DNA from: Saccharopolyspora gloriosae
GTDB lineage: Bacteria; Actinomycetota; Actinomycetes; Mycobacteriales; Pseudonocardiaceae
NCBI RefSeq assembly: GCF_014203325.1
Contig: NZ_JACHIV010000001.1
Coordinates: 2,667,501 to 2,731,500, forward strand
Direction: 5' to 3'
Length of the DNA stretch: 64,000 nucleotides
Notes under the pieces: generated by a model
The model's database searches: none
Seen by the model: the letters and a program-made list of their open reading frames with translations, nothing else
Told to the model about the DNA's origin: nothing
Position numbers and translations under genes: made by a program
In this document: positions 9,119-17,241 of the stretch, in pieces
How the letters are laid out: each line of letters starts with the position of its first letter
Position numbering within the stretch: position 1 is the first letter of the stretch

Positions 9119-9868
9119 GTGACGCAGACCGCCGTGGTGACCGGAGCGAGCAGTGGGATCGGCGCGGCCACCGCCCGTCGACTGGCCGGGGACGGCTTCC
9201 GCGTGGTCGTGGCCGCGCGCAGGCAGGACCGGCTCGCCGAGCTCGCCGAGGAGATCGGCGGGCGGGCGTTGCCGCTCGACGTGACCGATCAGGACTCCGT
9301 CGCCGCGTTCGCCGCCGAGCTCGACGCCTGCGACGTGCTGGTGAACAACGCGGGCGGCGCGTGGGGATCGGACCCGGTCTCGGCCGGCAAGCCCGAGGAG
9401 TGGCAGCGCATGTTCTCGGTGAACGTGCTCGGCACCCTGCACGTCACCCAGGCGCTGCTGCCGCTGCTGCGCGCCGGGGGCGGCGGCACGATCGTCAACA
9501 TGACCTCGACGGCCGCGTTCGTCAACTACGAGGGCGGCGGGGGCTACAGCGCGTCGAAGCACGGCGCCCACGCGCTGACCGAGACGCTGCGCCTGGAGCT
9601 GGCCGGGCAGCCGGTCCGGGTCATCGAGATCCAGCCGGGCATGGTGCACACCGACGAGTTCTCCCGGAACCGCTTCCACGGCGACCAGGCCAAGGCCGAC
9701 GCCGTCTACGCGGACGTCGACCGGCCGCTGACCGCCGACGACGTGGCCGGGGTCGTGGCGATGGCGGTGGCCCAGCCGCTGCACGTCAACATCGACAGCC
9801 TCGTCCTGCGCCCCCTGGCCCAGGCCGCCCAGCACAAGGTCCACCGCGGACCGCTGTTCGACGGCTGA
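9119..9868 (+). CDS. Short-chain dehydrogenase/reductase
   Basis: 249 residues, the classical SDR size. Seen: cofactor motif TGASSGIG at residues 8-15, VLVNNAGG near 80, and the catalytic YSASK (Tyr143, Lys147). It resembles the YdfG/serine-dehydrogenase-like branch of NADP-dependent SDRs (RVIEIQPGMVHTDEFSRNRF). GTG 9119 was chosen because AGGGGAG stands six bases upstream; the longer frame from 9017 adds residues without homology. The gene stands alone and converges on the TetR gene at 9972. The substrate cannot be told from sequence. Confidence 0.88.
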   Translation: MTQTAVVTGASSGIGAATARRLAGDGFRVVVAARRQDRLAELAEEIGGRALPLDVTDQDSVAAFAAELDACDVLVNNAGGAWGSDPVSAGKPEEWQRMFSVNVLGTLHVTQALLPLLRAGGGGTIVNMTSTAAFVNYEGGGGYSASKHGAHALTETLRLELAGQPVRVIEIQPGMVHTDEFSRNRFHGDQAKADAVYADVDRPLTADDVAGVVAMAVAQPLHVNIDSLVLRPLAQAAQHKVHRGPLFDG

Positions 9869-9971
9869 CGCGTTCCCGGCGGTGCTGCCGGGGGAGCCGC
9901 AGCCGTCCCGATGTGGCCGTCATCACTGGTGAGGCACTGTGCGGTCGACGTGATCACCACGGGTGGGGTGC

Positions 9972-10577
9972 TCAGCGCCCGGGTGCCGCTCCGAGGTAGC
10001 GGCAGAGGATGAGCCGGAGCGTCGGGACCTGGTCGAGGGCATCGAAGTCCGGGTCCACGCCGCTGCGGGAGAACAGTGCGTCGGTCAGGCCCAGGACCCA
10101 GTGCGCGGCCCGTTCGGCGTCGACGCCGGGGTCGATCCTGCCCTGCGCGGCGGCTTTGCCGAGCAGGGCCGCGATGCCCTCGCGCAGGTCGCCGTCGTTG
10201 CGCGCGACCAGCGCGGCGAGTTCCTCGTCCCGCCCCGCCTGCGCGATCAGCTCGACGACCAGGCCGGAGTTGCGGCGGTCGGTGAGCGGCCGGACCAGGT
10301 GGTCGATCAGCTCCAGCAGCGCGTCCCACGGGTCCGCCGCGCTCGCCGCACGGGTGAGCCGTTCGGCGTTGTCGCGGCCGTCCTGCTCGAAGATCGCGGT
10401 GAACACGGCGCGCTTGTTCGGGAAGTAGTGGAACAGGCTGCCGGAGCTGATCCCCGCGGTGGAGCAGATGTCGGCGGTGGTCGTGCGGTCGAACCCCTTG
10501 CGCGCGAAGCACCCGGCGGCGGCGTCGAGGATGTTCCGGCGCCGCGCGGCGTAGCGGTCGGGGTCGACGGTGCGCAT
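9972..10577 (-). CDS. TetR/AcrR family transcriptional regulator
   Basis: 201 residues. The N-terminal helix-turn-helix runs RRNILDAAAGCFARKGFDRTTTADICSTAGISSGSLFHYFPNKRAVF (written here only as landmarks: ILDAAAGCFA and GISSGSLFHYFPNK). The C-terminal ligand-binding half begins around residue 70. ATG 10577 overlaps the stop of the upstream YqeB-like gene (TGATG), so the two form an operon. A near-perfect palindrome upstream of the partner gene (11307-11318) could be its own operator. Likely a self-regulating repressor of the pair; ligand unknown. Confidence 0.88.
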   Translation of the reverse strand: MRTVDPDRYAARRRNILDAAAGCFARKGFDRTTTADICSTAGISSGSLFHYFPNKRAVFTAIFEQDGRDNAERLTRAASAADPWDALLELIDHLVRPLTDRRNSGLVVELIAQAGRDEELAALVARNDGDLREGIAALLGKAAAQGRIDPGVDAERAAHWVLGLTDALFSRSGVDPDFDALDQVPTLRLILCRYLGAAPGR

Positions 10578-11293
10578 CAGTCCTCGTTCCGCTGCGGACG
10601 GGGCCGGAAGTACTGCTGCTTCTTCTCGTCGCGGACCAGGAATCCGGCGCGCTTGATCGCCTCGCGCAGCTGCGCGGCGTCGGTGTCGTTGCGCTTCTTC
10701 AGCGCGTGCGCGCGGGTCCGCAGCAGCGAGTCGACTCGCACACCGACCGCCGGGGTTTCCGGGACCCACAGCTCGAACTCGCCGCCGTACGGATCGGACT
10801 TCAACCAGCGGTAGCCGTGCTCGTGGAACGCCGCGCGCAGGGTTGCGGCGGGGATGCCGGTCCGCTCCCTGGCGAGCTCGTCGCCCGCCGAGTCCTGCAG
10901 CACCAGCGCCCCCCGGTCGAGGAACACCACGTCCACGTCGGTGCCCGCCACCTCGGCGGGGGCGCGTCGCCCGCGGCGGAACTCGACGCGCTCCGGGGCC
11001 ACGGCAACGCTCAGGCGTTCGGCGGCCATCAGCGAGGAGAAGCCGATGCCGGCGAGCACGCCGAACCCGGCGATGCCGAGCGTGCCCGCGGGCTGCGGCA
11101 ACGAGGCGATCAGCTCGAACGGCCCTTGGAACGGGGCCCAGCGCAGCCCGGCCACCCACCCCGCGGCGAGCGCGACCAGCCAGCCGATCAGCCCGCCCAG
11201 CACGGGTAAGCCGAGCACGGAGCCGTAGCGGAGCCAGCCGGGTTCGACCGCGAGCGTGGCGTTCCCGGTGACCGGGGAGGAGTCCTGCGTCAT
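10577..11293 (-). CDS. YqeB-like membrane protein with PH-like domain
   Basis: 238 residues. Two hydrophobic segments lie in the first third (GLPVLGGLIGWLVALAAGWV and TLGIAGFGVLAGIGFSSLM). A beta-rich stretch follows (VAVAPERVEFRRG...VDVVFLDRGALVLQDSAG) and then a helical C-terminus with WLKSDPYGGEFELWVP. This layout matches proteins annotated as YqeB family, whose function is unknown. ATG 11293 is the natural start. It is the first gene of a two-gene operon with the TetR regulator, so the regulator may sense something that affects the membrane. No enzymatic motif is visible. Confidence 0.6.
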   Translation of the reverse strand: MTQDSSPVTGNATLAVEPGWLRYGSVLGLPVLGGLIGWLVALAAGWVAGLRWAPFQGPFELIASLPQPAGTLGIAGFGVLAGIGFSSLMAAERLSVAVAPERVEFRRGRRAPAEVAGTDVDVVFLDRGALVLQDSAGDELARERTGIPAATLRAAFHEHGYRWLKSDPYGGEFELWVPETPAVGVRVDSLLRTRAHALKKRNDTDAAQLREAIKRAGFLVRDEKKQQYFRPRPQRNED

Positions 11294-11306
11294 GGGTCCA
11301 TTATTA

Positions 11307-11318
11307 GAGCGCGTGCTC
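11307..11318 (-). promoter_or_regulatory. Candidate TetR operator before the YqeB-TetR operon
   Basis: On the + strand GAGCGCGTGCTC reads almost the same on the other strand (10 of 12 positions symmetrical). It lies 14 bases upstream of the first ATG of the operon in a locally AT-rich patch, where a self-regulating TetR would bind. Confidence 0.45.
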
Positions 11319-11371
11319 GGTTTAATTTCATCGGGGTCTTCGAGTGGCGATCGCCGGGAGTTCCTTGTGCA

Positions 11372-11695
11372 ATGGGCGCCATGACGAGGTCGCGGTGGGT
11401 GACGGTGGGAGCGCTGCTCGTGTCGGTGCTGGGCACGGCAGGCGCGACCACCCCTGCGCTCGCCGCTCCGGCGGAGCGGGAGATCACGGTGGTCGGCACG
11501 GTCCAGGCGGGGGTGGAGCCGCGGTGCTCCCTGCTGCCCGGCCAGGGCCGGACGCCGTACCTGCTGGTCGGCGGCGACCCGTCCGTGGTGAAACCCGGCG
11601 CGCACCTGGTGGTGCGTGGCCGGCCGGACCCCGGCGCGCTCACCACGTGCATGCAGGGAACCCCGCTGCACGTGAGCGAGGCGCACCCCGCTTAG
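11372..11695 (+). CDS. Small exported protein of unknown function
   Basis: 107 residues with a clear Sec signal peptide: a basic start (TRSRW), hydrophobic core VTVGALLVSVLGTAGATTPA and a likely cleavage after ALA (AxA motif) near residue 32. The mature part of about 75 residues has two cysteines (in EPRCSLL and LTTCMQG), probably a disulfide, with beta-like strands (REITVVGTVQAGVEPRC, AHLVVRGRPDP) suggesting a small OB-like or barrel fold. ATG 11372 or ATG 11381 could start it; neither has a strong ribosome site. A strong intrinsic terminator follows. No family recognised. Confidence 0.7.
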   Translation: MGAMTRSRWVTVGALLVSVLGTAGATTPALAAPAEREITVVGTVQAGVEPRCSLLPGQGRTPYLLVGGDPSVVKPGAHLVVRGRPDPGALTTCMQGTPLHVSEAHPA

Positions 11696-12123
11696 GGCCG
11701 GACGAGGCGGTACTTCAGCGGGGAACGCCGGCGGGGCCGGTCTGCCGTGGTCGGGGCGGCAGACCGGCCCCTTTTCCCGTCCGGACCCGGCAGCGCTTGC
11801 GGCGAGCGCGGTTCCGAGCGCCAGGGCGAACGGCTCACTTCCGGCCATGGCTTGTGGTGGTGCCGTCCGGGACGGGTTGGAGAGGGTGCTTGCCGAGGCG
11901 GGCGTGCGGGTGTGAGCCGGGTGCTCACGTCGGGTTGTTGCGGTGGCCGCGAGTGGTGGGAGTGGTGCGCGGTGTCACCTGTCCGGATGCGCTGCGGACC
12001 CGGGCCATCACCCGGTGTGCGGGAGGCCACGGCCGGTTAGGGACGAAGGGCCCGGTCGTACGGCCCCGAACCGGGGTCACAGTGGGAAACGCACGAACTG
12101 ACCGGTCCGCGCAAGGGAGAACC
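11696..12123. other. 428-bp gap: terminator then leader of the FHA gene
   Basis: Apart from the intrinsic terminator at 11733-11775, the stretch holds only overlapping shadow frames with no start signal. The last bases contain AAGGGAGA, the ribosome site of the FHA gene. Nothing else recognised. Confidence 0.5.
11733..11775 (+). terminator. Strong intrinsic terminator
   Basis: A perfect 14-bp stem: GGGGCCGGTCTGCC at 11733-11746 pairs with GGCAGACCGGCCCC at 11758-11771. The loop is 11 bases and TTTT follows directly at 11772-11775. It lies 37 bases after the small exported protein gene, a textbook Rho-independent terminator that is rare in such GC-rich DNA. Confidence 0.9.
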
Positions 12124-12564
12124 ATGATGATCCGATCCCCGTTCGGAACGTTCCGCCCCGGGTCCCAGGACGCGGCCGGGTCGCGGGAGGAGAGCACCGT
12201 CGGAGTTCCCGCCCCGCGGGCCGACGAAGCCGCCACCGCGCCACCGCACTCGATGGTGCAGCCGCGCACGGGCACGGCGGCGCTGGTGGTGTCCCGCGGC
12301 CCGGAGCAGGGCGCGGTGTTCCCGCTGGAGCAGAACTGCACGGTGCTCGGCAGGCACCGCGACTGCGACATCGTGCTCGGTGACGTGACCGTGTCGCGCT
12401 ACCACACCGAGATCCGGCGGGAAGGCGACGGTTTCGTCATCCAGGACGCCGGTTCGCTCAACGGCACCTACCTGAACCGGCAGGTGGTGGACCGGGCCGC
12501 CCTCGCCGAAGGCGACGAGATCTGGGTCGGGAAGGTCCGCTTCACGTTCTACGCGGGGAGCTGA
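12124..12564 (+). CDS. FHA-domain protein
   Basis: 146 residues. The C-terminal ~95 residues are a forkhead-associated domain: VLGRHRDCDIVLGDVTVSRYH carries the Gly-Arg, Ser-Arg and His that contact phosphothreonine, followed by IQDAGSLNGTYLNR. FHA domains bind pThr peptides, so this protein should act downstream of Ser/Thr kinases. The N-terminal ~50 residues are disordered (Pro/Ala/Glu rich). I do not see the TTSVFR-like phosphorylation motif of GarA/OdhI, although the size is similar. ATG 12124 has AAGGGAGA upstream; ATG 12127 is an equal alternative. Monocistronic, bounded by terminators. Partner unknown. Confidence 0.9.
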   Translation: MMIRSPFGTFRPGSQDAAGSREESTVGVPAPRADEAATAPPHSMVQPRTGTAALVVSRGPEQGAVFPLEQNCTVLGRHRDCDIVLGDVTVSRYHTEIRREGDGFVIQDAGSLNGTYLNRQVVDRAALAEGDEIWVGKVRFTFYAGS

Positions 12565-12587
12565 GACCGCGGCACGAACGAACGCAT

Positions 12588-12640
12588 CGGGGCCCGGCGC
12601 GGTGGTGATCGCAGGATCACCCGGCCGGAGCCCCGTTTTC
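12588..12640. terminator. Bidirectional hairpin between FHA and TetR genes
   Basis: CGGGGC at the left pairs with GCCCCG at the right. Inside is a perfect GTGATC/GATCAC stem around GCAG (12605-12620). The right arm is followed by TTTTC. It separates the convergent FHA and TetR genes. Confidence 0.65.
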
Positions 12641-12656
12641 GTGCGCCCGGTCCGGT

Positions 12657-13253
12657 TCAGGCCGCCGAGCGCTGCCCGGCCAGCCGGGCGAAGTGCTCGT
12701 TGAAGGTGCGGCGGGCCCGCCTGCGCAGCTGATCGCGGGTGGACATGTCGGAGCCCGCGAGCAGCCCGGTGCCGACCACGAGCGTGGCCAGCACGCCGAT
12801 CTCGTGCGGCAGGTCGAGCCCGTCGGGCAGCTCGCCGTCCGCCACGGCCTCGTTGAGGTGCTTGCGCAGCACTGAGCGCCACACCTGGTAGCCCTCGGCG
12901 AAGCCGCCCGAGGAGTCGGCCGACCACGACGCCAGCCACACCCGCCAGCAGGTGAGCCGTTCCTCGTCGACCGGCAGCAGTCCCTGCGTGGCGCGCTGCG
13001 CCGCGTCGAGCCCGCGGCGTTCGCCCACGGCCTCCGCGACGCGCTGGGCGGCGACCTTCCCGTTGTGCAGCAGCACCGCGTTGATCAGTTCGGCCTTGTC
13101 CTCGAAGTAGTGCGTGACCGACCCGGTGGACACCCCGGCTTCGGCCGCGACGGCGCGCATGGTGGTGGCGCCGAGCCCCCGGTCGGCGAGCAGCCGCCAC
13201 GCCGCCTCCACGATGTGCTGGCGCGAGCGCGGGTCGCGGATCTTCTTGACCAC
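12657..13253 (-). CDS. TetR family regulator, probable mce repressor
   Basis: 198 residues. N-terminal HTH: HIVEAAWRLLADRGLGATTM and then AAEAGVSTGSVTHYFEDKAEL. It is divergent from the yrbE-mce operon with 94 bases between the two starts, and that gap holds a 24-bp imperfect palindrome (13283-13306) suited to a TetR dimer. By position it should repress the mce operon and itself. It differs from KstR in context, and no KstR-type box occurs in this gap. Mycobacterial mce operons are also often controlled by adjacent regulators (Mce1R is GntR/FadR-type, Mce3R is TetR-type). Confidence 0.85.
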   Translation of the reverse strand: MVKKIRDPRSRQHIVEAAWRLLADRGLGATTMRAVAAEAGVSTGSVTHYFEDKAELINAVLLHNGKVAAQRVAEAVGERRGLDAAQRATQGLLPVDEERLTCWRVWLASWSADSSGGFAEGYQVWRSVLRKHLNEAVADGELPDGLDLPHEIGVLATLVVGTGLLAGSDMSTRDQLRRRARRTFNEHFARLAGQRSAA

Positions 13254-13282
13254 GTCGTTCCCCCCGAAAAGTCAAAACGATT

Positions 13283-13306
13283 GTTCCGTAACGCATGCTA
13301 CGTAAC
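13283..13306. promoter_or_regulatory. 24-bp palindromic TetR operator in the mce promoter
   Basis: The left half starts GTTCCGTAAC and the right half ends TACGTAAC, with GCATGC at the centre. Nine of twelve symmetric pairs match (GTT-CGTA-C....G-TACG-AAC). It lies 30 bases upstream of the TetR start and 41 upstream of yrbEA, so a bound repressor would block both promoters. Confidence 0.6.
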
Positions 13307-13347
13307 ACTCGTTCTAGAGGTGCGCCGCACTTCGGAGGGAGCCGACG

Positions 13348-14154
13348 ATGGCCCTGGAGACACCGCCCGCCCGCGGCCCGTTCGCGGATGCGGCGGCGCA
13401 GGCGGGGCTGCTGCTGGTGTTCTCCTTGCGGACCGTGCGCGCCGGGGGACGGGCGCTGCTCGGGCGGCGGTTGTCGTGGCGGGAATGCCTGGAGCAGTCC
13501 TGGTTCCTGGCGTCGGTGAGCACGGTGCCCGCGGTGCTGATGACGATCCCGCTGGGCGTGCTGGTCGCGGTGAACATCGGTTCGCTCGCCGGGCAGCTCG
13601 GCGCGGAGAGCTACGCCGGGGCGGTGGTGGCGTTCGTGGTGGTGGGCCAGGCCGCGCCGCTGGTGTGCGCGCTGATGATCTCCGGGGTGGGCGGTTCGGC
13701 GATCTGCGCGGACCTCGGCGCGCGCAAGCTGCGCGAGGAGACCGACGCCATGGAGGTCATGGGGCTCTCCACGATGGAGCGCCTGGTGGTGCCCAGGGTG
13801 CTGGCGGCGGTCGTGGTCACGGTGCTGCTCAACGGCGTGGTGATGGCCCTCGGCATCACCGCCACGCTGCTCGTGCACGTGCTGCTGGGAGGGTCTTCCG
13901 GCGGGTTCCTCGCGACGCTGACCGCGTACTCGGATCCCGGCGGGTTCCTGATGGCCGAGGTCAAGGCGGGCACGTTCGCGGTCCTGGCGGCGCTGGTGTC
14001 GGCGTTCAAAGGCCTCACCGCCAAGGGCGGCCCGAGCGGGCTGGGCGACGCGGTCAACGAGGCCGTGGTGATGGCGTTCGTGCTGGTGTTCGTGGCGAAC
14101 ACCGTGCTCACCGAACTGCACCCGCTGCTGCTGCCGCCGAAGGGGGAGTTCTGA
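13348..14154 (+). CDS. yrbEA: YrbEA/MlaE-type permease of the Mce transporter
   Basis: 268 residues. Integral membrane permease of the MlaE/YrbE family, with about five to six hydrophobic segments and the family block RKLREETDAMEVMGLSTMERLVVPRVLA, the cytoplasmic coupling-helix region that contacts the ATPase (MceG). ATG 13348 is preceded by GGAGGGAGCCGACG. First gene of a nine-gene operon; the next gene starts inside its stop (TGATG). Two YrbE subunits form the transmembrane core of the lipid importer. The ATPase gene is not in the window, as in mycobacteria, where MceG is encoded elsewhere. Confidence 0.93.
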   Translation: MALETPPARGPFADAAAQAGLLLVFSLRTVRAGGRALLGRRLSWRECLEQSWFLASVSTVPAVLMTIPLGVLVAVNIGSLAGQLGAESYAGAVVAFVVVGQAAPLVCALMISGVGGSAICADLGARKLREETDAMEVMGLSTMERLVVPRVLAAVVVTVLLNGVVMALGITATLLVHVLLGGSSGGFLATLTAYSDPGGFLMAEVKAGTFAVLAALVSAFKGLTAKGGPSGLGDAVNEAVVMAFVLVFVANTVLTELHPLLLPPKGEF

Positions 14155-15014
14155 TGGCGGACCTCCTCGTCCGGGCGGCGCGGCGTGGTGCGGTGCGGCG
14201 CACCCGAGGGCTGATCGACCTGCTGGTGTCGTTCGGGGTGCAGGCCACCTTCTACTTCCGGTCGATCGCGTCGGTGCCGTTCGCGCTGGTGCACTACGGC
14301 AGGCACGTGGCGCGGCTCGTCGCGGAGATCAGCTTCGGCGCGGCCTCGTTGTTCGCCGGGGGCGGCACCATCGGCGTCATCTTCGCGATGTCGTTCGTGG
14401 CCAGCACCCAGGTCGGGCTGGAGGGGTACCGGGGGCTGGACCTGATCGGGCTGACCCCGATGTCCGGGTTGATGTCGGCGATGGTCAACACCCGCGAGCT
14501 GGCGCCGCTGGTGGCGAGCATCGCGCTGGCGGCGAAGGTCGGCACCGGTTTCACCGCGCAGCTGGGCGCGATGCGGATCTCCGACGAGATCGACGCGCTG
14601 GAGTCGATGGCGGTGCGCTCGTTGCCGTTCCTGGTCAGCACCCGGATGGCGGCGGCGTTCATCTCGGTGGTGCCGCTGTACCTGGTGGGCCTGTTCGCGT
14701 CCTACATCGCGACGCGGGTCGCGGTCGTGACCCTGCAAGGCCAGTCCGGCGGCACCTACGACTTCTACTTCCAGCTGCTGCTGACCCCGTCGGACATCGG
14801 GTTCTCGCTGCTGAAGGCCGTGGTGTTCGCGATGGTGGTGACGCTGGTGCACTGCTTCTACGGCTACTACGCCACCGGCGGTCCCGAAGGGGTGGGGCGT
14901 GCCGCGGGGCGGGCGCTGCGCACCAGCATCGTCGCGATCACGTTCACGGACATGGTGCTGACGCTGCTGTTCTGGGGCTTGAGCCCCAGCCTGCCCGCGT
15001 TGGGGGTGCAGTGA
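14154..15014 (+). CDS. yrbEB: YrbEB/MlaE-type permease of the Mce transporter
   Basis: 286 residues, second MlaE-fold permease. Family landmarks are AGGGTIGVIFAMSFVASTQVG and the coupling-helix region MRISDEIDALESMAVRSLPFLVSTRMAA. Several membrane helices run to FTDMVLTLLFWGL near the end. The ATG overlaps the yrbEA stop. It should pair with YrbEA in the cytoplasmic membrane. The following mceA overlaps its stop, so subunits are made in equal coupled amounts. Confidence 0.93.
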   Translation: MADLLVRAARRGAVRRTRGLIDLLVSFGVQATFYFRSIASVPFALVHYGRHVARLVAEISFGAASLFAGGGTIGVIFAMSFVASTQVGLEGYRGLDLIGLTPMSGLMSAMVNTRELAPLVASIALAAKVGTGFTAQLGAMRISDEIDALESMAVRSLPFLVSTRMAAAFISVVPLYLVGLFASYIATRVAVVTLQGQSGGTYDFYFQLLLTPSDIGFSLLKAVVFAMVVTLVHCFYGYYATGGPEGVGRAAGRALRTSIVAITFTDMVLTLLFWGLSPSLPALGVQ

Positions 15015-16246
15015 TGGTGGACCTGACGCGCGGCGGCGTGAGCCGGACTTCGCTGGCGCTGCGCGGGATCGGCGGTGTCGTGGTGGTCCTGGGCGCGGCG
15101 GTGTTCGCGGTGCTGGGCGGCGGCGAGGCGTTCGAGTCCGATCCGACGGTGAGCGCGGAGGTGCCCGCGGCGGCGGGACCGGTGCGGGTGAACTCGGCCG
15201 TGCGGTACCGGGGCGTGGTGGTCGGTGAGCTCGCCGAGGTGGACGAGGGAACGGCGGGTTCCCGGCTGACGCTGCGAATGGATCGGTCCACGTTGGACTC
15301 GATCCCGGCGGGGGTGCGGCTGCGGATCCTGCCGAAGACGTTGTTCGGGGACCAGTACGTCGAGCTCGCCGGGTCCGCGGCCGGTGGCCGGTTGGAACCG
15401 GGGGCCGAGATCGCGGCGGACACCGATGCGGCCACGGTGCGGATCTACCACGCCTACACCCGGATGTTCGCCCTGCTGCAGAGCTTGCGGCCCGCGGAGT
15501 TGCAGGTGGCGCTGGGCACGATGGCCGACGTGCTGCGCGGGCGCGGCGCCGAGCTCGGCGAGACCGTCGACGTGCTGCACGACCTGTCGGGCCGGTTCGA
15601 CCCGGCGGAGACGGTGGGCGAGCTCGGGGAGGTCGCCGGGCTCACCGAGCAGCTGGCCACCGCGGCCCCGGACCTGCTGGCGACCCTGGACGACGCGGTG
15701 GTGCTCTCGCGCGCGGTGGTCGAGGAACGGGAGAACCTCGCGGACCTGCTGGGCGCCGGGACCGAGCTCACCGAGCGGTCCCAGCGGTTCCTGGACGAGA
15801 ACGCGGCCCGCGCCATCGAGGTCGTGCACGTCGCGCGACCCGCCTCGGAGGTGCTCGGCGGCGGCGCGGACCGGATTCCGGAGACGCTGCGCAACCTGCG
15901 CGAGTTCACCTCGAACGCGAGCCGCACCTTCGTCGACGACCGCTTCCGGATCCGGGCGCCGGTGACGCTGGAGGACCCGCACCCGTACACGCCCGCCGAT
16001 TGCCCGCGCTACCCGGGCTTGGACGGGCCGCACTGCTCGGACGCGACGACGTACGGCGGCGCCGTCGGCAGCGTCGGGACGGATCGCGAGAAGGGGGAGT
16101 TGGAGCGCATGTTCGCCGACCCGGTCCGCGCGCCCGCGGCGGACGAGAGCGCAGCGGCGCCGTCCGCAGGGTCCGCGCCGGACGCCGACCTGCTGGGCCT
16201 GCTGTTCGGCCCGGTGGTGCGCGGAACGCAGGTGGTGGCGCCATGA
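15014..16246 (+). CDS. mceA: MceA, Mce-family lipid-import protein
   Basis: 410 residues from ATG 15014; GTG 15011 is also in frame, but the TGATG overlap matches the gene before it. One N-terminal membrane helix (GIGGVVVVLGAAVFAVLGGG), then the MCE domain at ~40-120 (VNSAVRYRGVVVGELAEVDEG..., RLRILPKTLFGDQYVELAGS), then a long helical region that in Mce complexes builds the lipid-conducting tube across the periplasm. The tail from about 330 holds a Cys pair (ADCPRYPGL, GPHCSDATTYGG). The C-terminus is Ala/Ser rich. Confidence 0.92.
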   Translation: MVDLTRGGVSRTSLALRGIGGVVVVLGAAVFAVLGGGEAFESDPTVSAEVPAAAGPVRVNSAVRYRGVVVGELAEVDEGTAGSRLTLRMDRSTLDSIPAGVRLRILPKTLFGDQYVELAGSAAGGRLEPGAEIAADTDAATVRIYHAYTRMFALLQSLRPAELQVALGTMADVLRGRGAELGETVDVLHDLSGRFDPAETVGELGEVAGLTEQLATAAPDLLATLDDAVVLSRAVVEERENLADLLGAGTELTERSQRFLDENAARAIEVVHVARPASEVLGGGADRIPETLRNLREFTSNASRTFVDDRFRIRAPVTLEDPHPYTPADCPRYPGLDGPHCSDATTYGGAVGSVGTDREKGELERMFADPVRAPAADESAAAPSAGSAPDADLLGLLFGPVVRGTQVVAP

Positions 16247-17241
16247 GCCTCACCGCGACCGCCGCCAAGTTCACCGCGTTCGTCACCGTTTCGGTGCTCT
16301 CCGCCGTGCTCGTGGTGAACACGCTCGACCACCCGCTCGACGGTGGCACGCGCACTTACCGCGCGGAGTTCACCGACGCGCAAGGCGTCAAGCAGGGCAG
16401 CGAAGTGCGCATCGCGGGAGTGCGCGTCGGGGCCGTCGAGGACGTGCGGCTGCGCGACGGCACCGCCGTGGTGAGCTTCGAGGTGCTCGACGACCAGCCG
16501 CTGCCCGGCGGTACTCGCGCCGCGGTCCGCTACGCCGACCTGCTCGGCAGCAGGTTCATCGCGCTCGACGCCGGCGACGGCGGTGCGACGCTGCCCGCGG
16601 GCGCGACGATCCCGCTGGAGCGCACGCGGCCGGCGTTGGAGCTCACCGCGCTGATGAACGGCTTCAAGCCGCTGTTCGACTCGCTGGATCCGCAGGCGGC
16701 CAACCGGCTCGCCCACGAGCTGATCGCCGTGTTCCAAGGGGAGTCGGGCACGTTGACGAGCCTGCTGGAGCGCGTGGTGTCGGTGACCTCCGGGCTCGCC
16801 GAACGCGACCAGGTCATCGGCGAGGTCCTGGTGAACCTCAACGCCGTGCTGGCCACCACGAGCGAGCATCGCGAGGAGGTGCGCGCGCTGATCGGCGGGC
16901 TGGGCGACCTGACCTCCGCGGTCGCCGAGGACCGGGGACGCATCGCCGAAGCGCTCGACGCGGGCGGCACGCTGGCGAACTCGGTGCGGGGGTCGATGGA
17001 GCGGATCACCCCGAACCTGACCCGCGCCGTGGACGCGCTCGGCGCGATGTCGCAGGGCTGGGTGGACAACCAGCAGCGCTTCGACACCGCGGTGCAGGGA
17101 CTTCCGGAGCTGGTCACGAAGCTGAACCGGACGCTGGACTACGGCAGCTGGGTCAACATCTACGTCTGCAACCTGCGGGTGTCGGTCGGCGGGGCGCAGG
17201 TCGACCTCGGTGGCGGCCCGCACTCGGAGGTGTGCCGATGA
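16243..17241 (+). CDS. mceB: MceB, Mce-family protein
   Basis: 332 residues. N-terminal helix FTAFVTVSVLSAVLVVNTL; MCE domain TYRAEFTDAQGVKQGSEVRIAGVRVGAVEDV through RYADLLGSRFIALDAG; then a helical tail. It ends with YVCNLRVSVGG...HSEVCR, the two cysteines typical of MceB C-termini. The start overlaps the mceA stop (ATGA). It is a subunit of the hetero-hexameric MceA-F tube. Confidence 0.92.
   Translation: MSLTATAAKFTAFVTVSVLSAVLVVNTLDHPLDGGTRTYRAEFTDAQGVKQGSEVRIAGVRVGAVEDVRLRDGTAVVSFEVLDDQPLPGGTRAAVRYADLLGSRFIALDAGDGGATLPAGATIPLERTRPALELTALMNGFKPLFDSLDPQAANRLAHELIAVFQGESGTLTSLLERVVSVTSGLAERDQVIGEVLVNLNAVLATTSEHREEVRALIGGLGDLTSAVAEDRGRIAEALDAGGTLANSVRGSMERITPNLTRAVDALGAMSQGWVDNQQRFDTAVQGLPELVTKLNRTLDYGSWVNIYVCNLRVSVGGAQVDLGGGPHSEVCR

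Noticed and set aside
13254-13347. KstR box in the mce promoter
   Set aside because: AAC and GTT occur near 13304-13312 but with a four-base gap, where the motif needs two. The TetR palindrome explains the region better.
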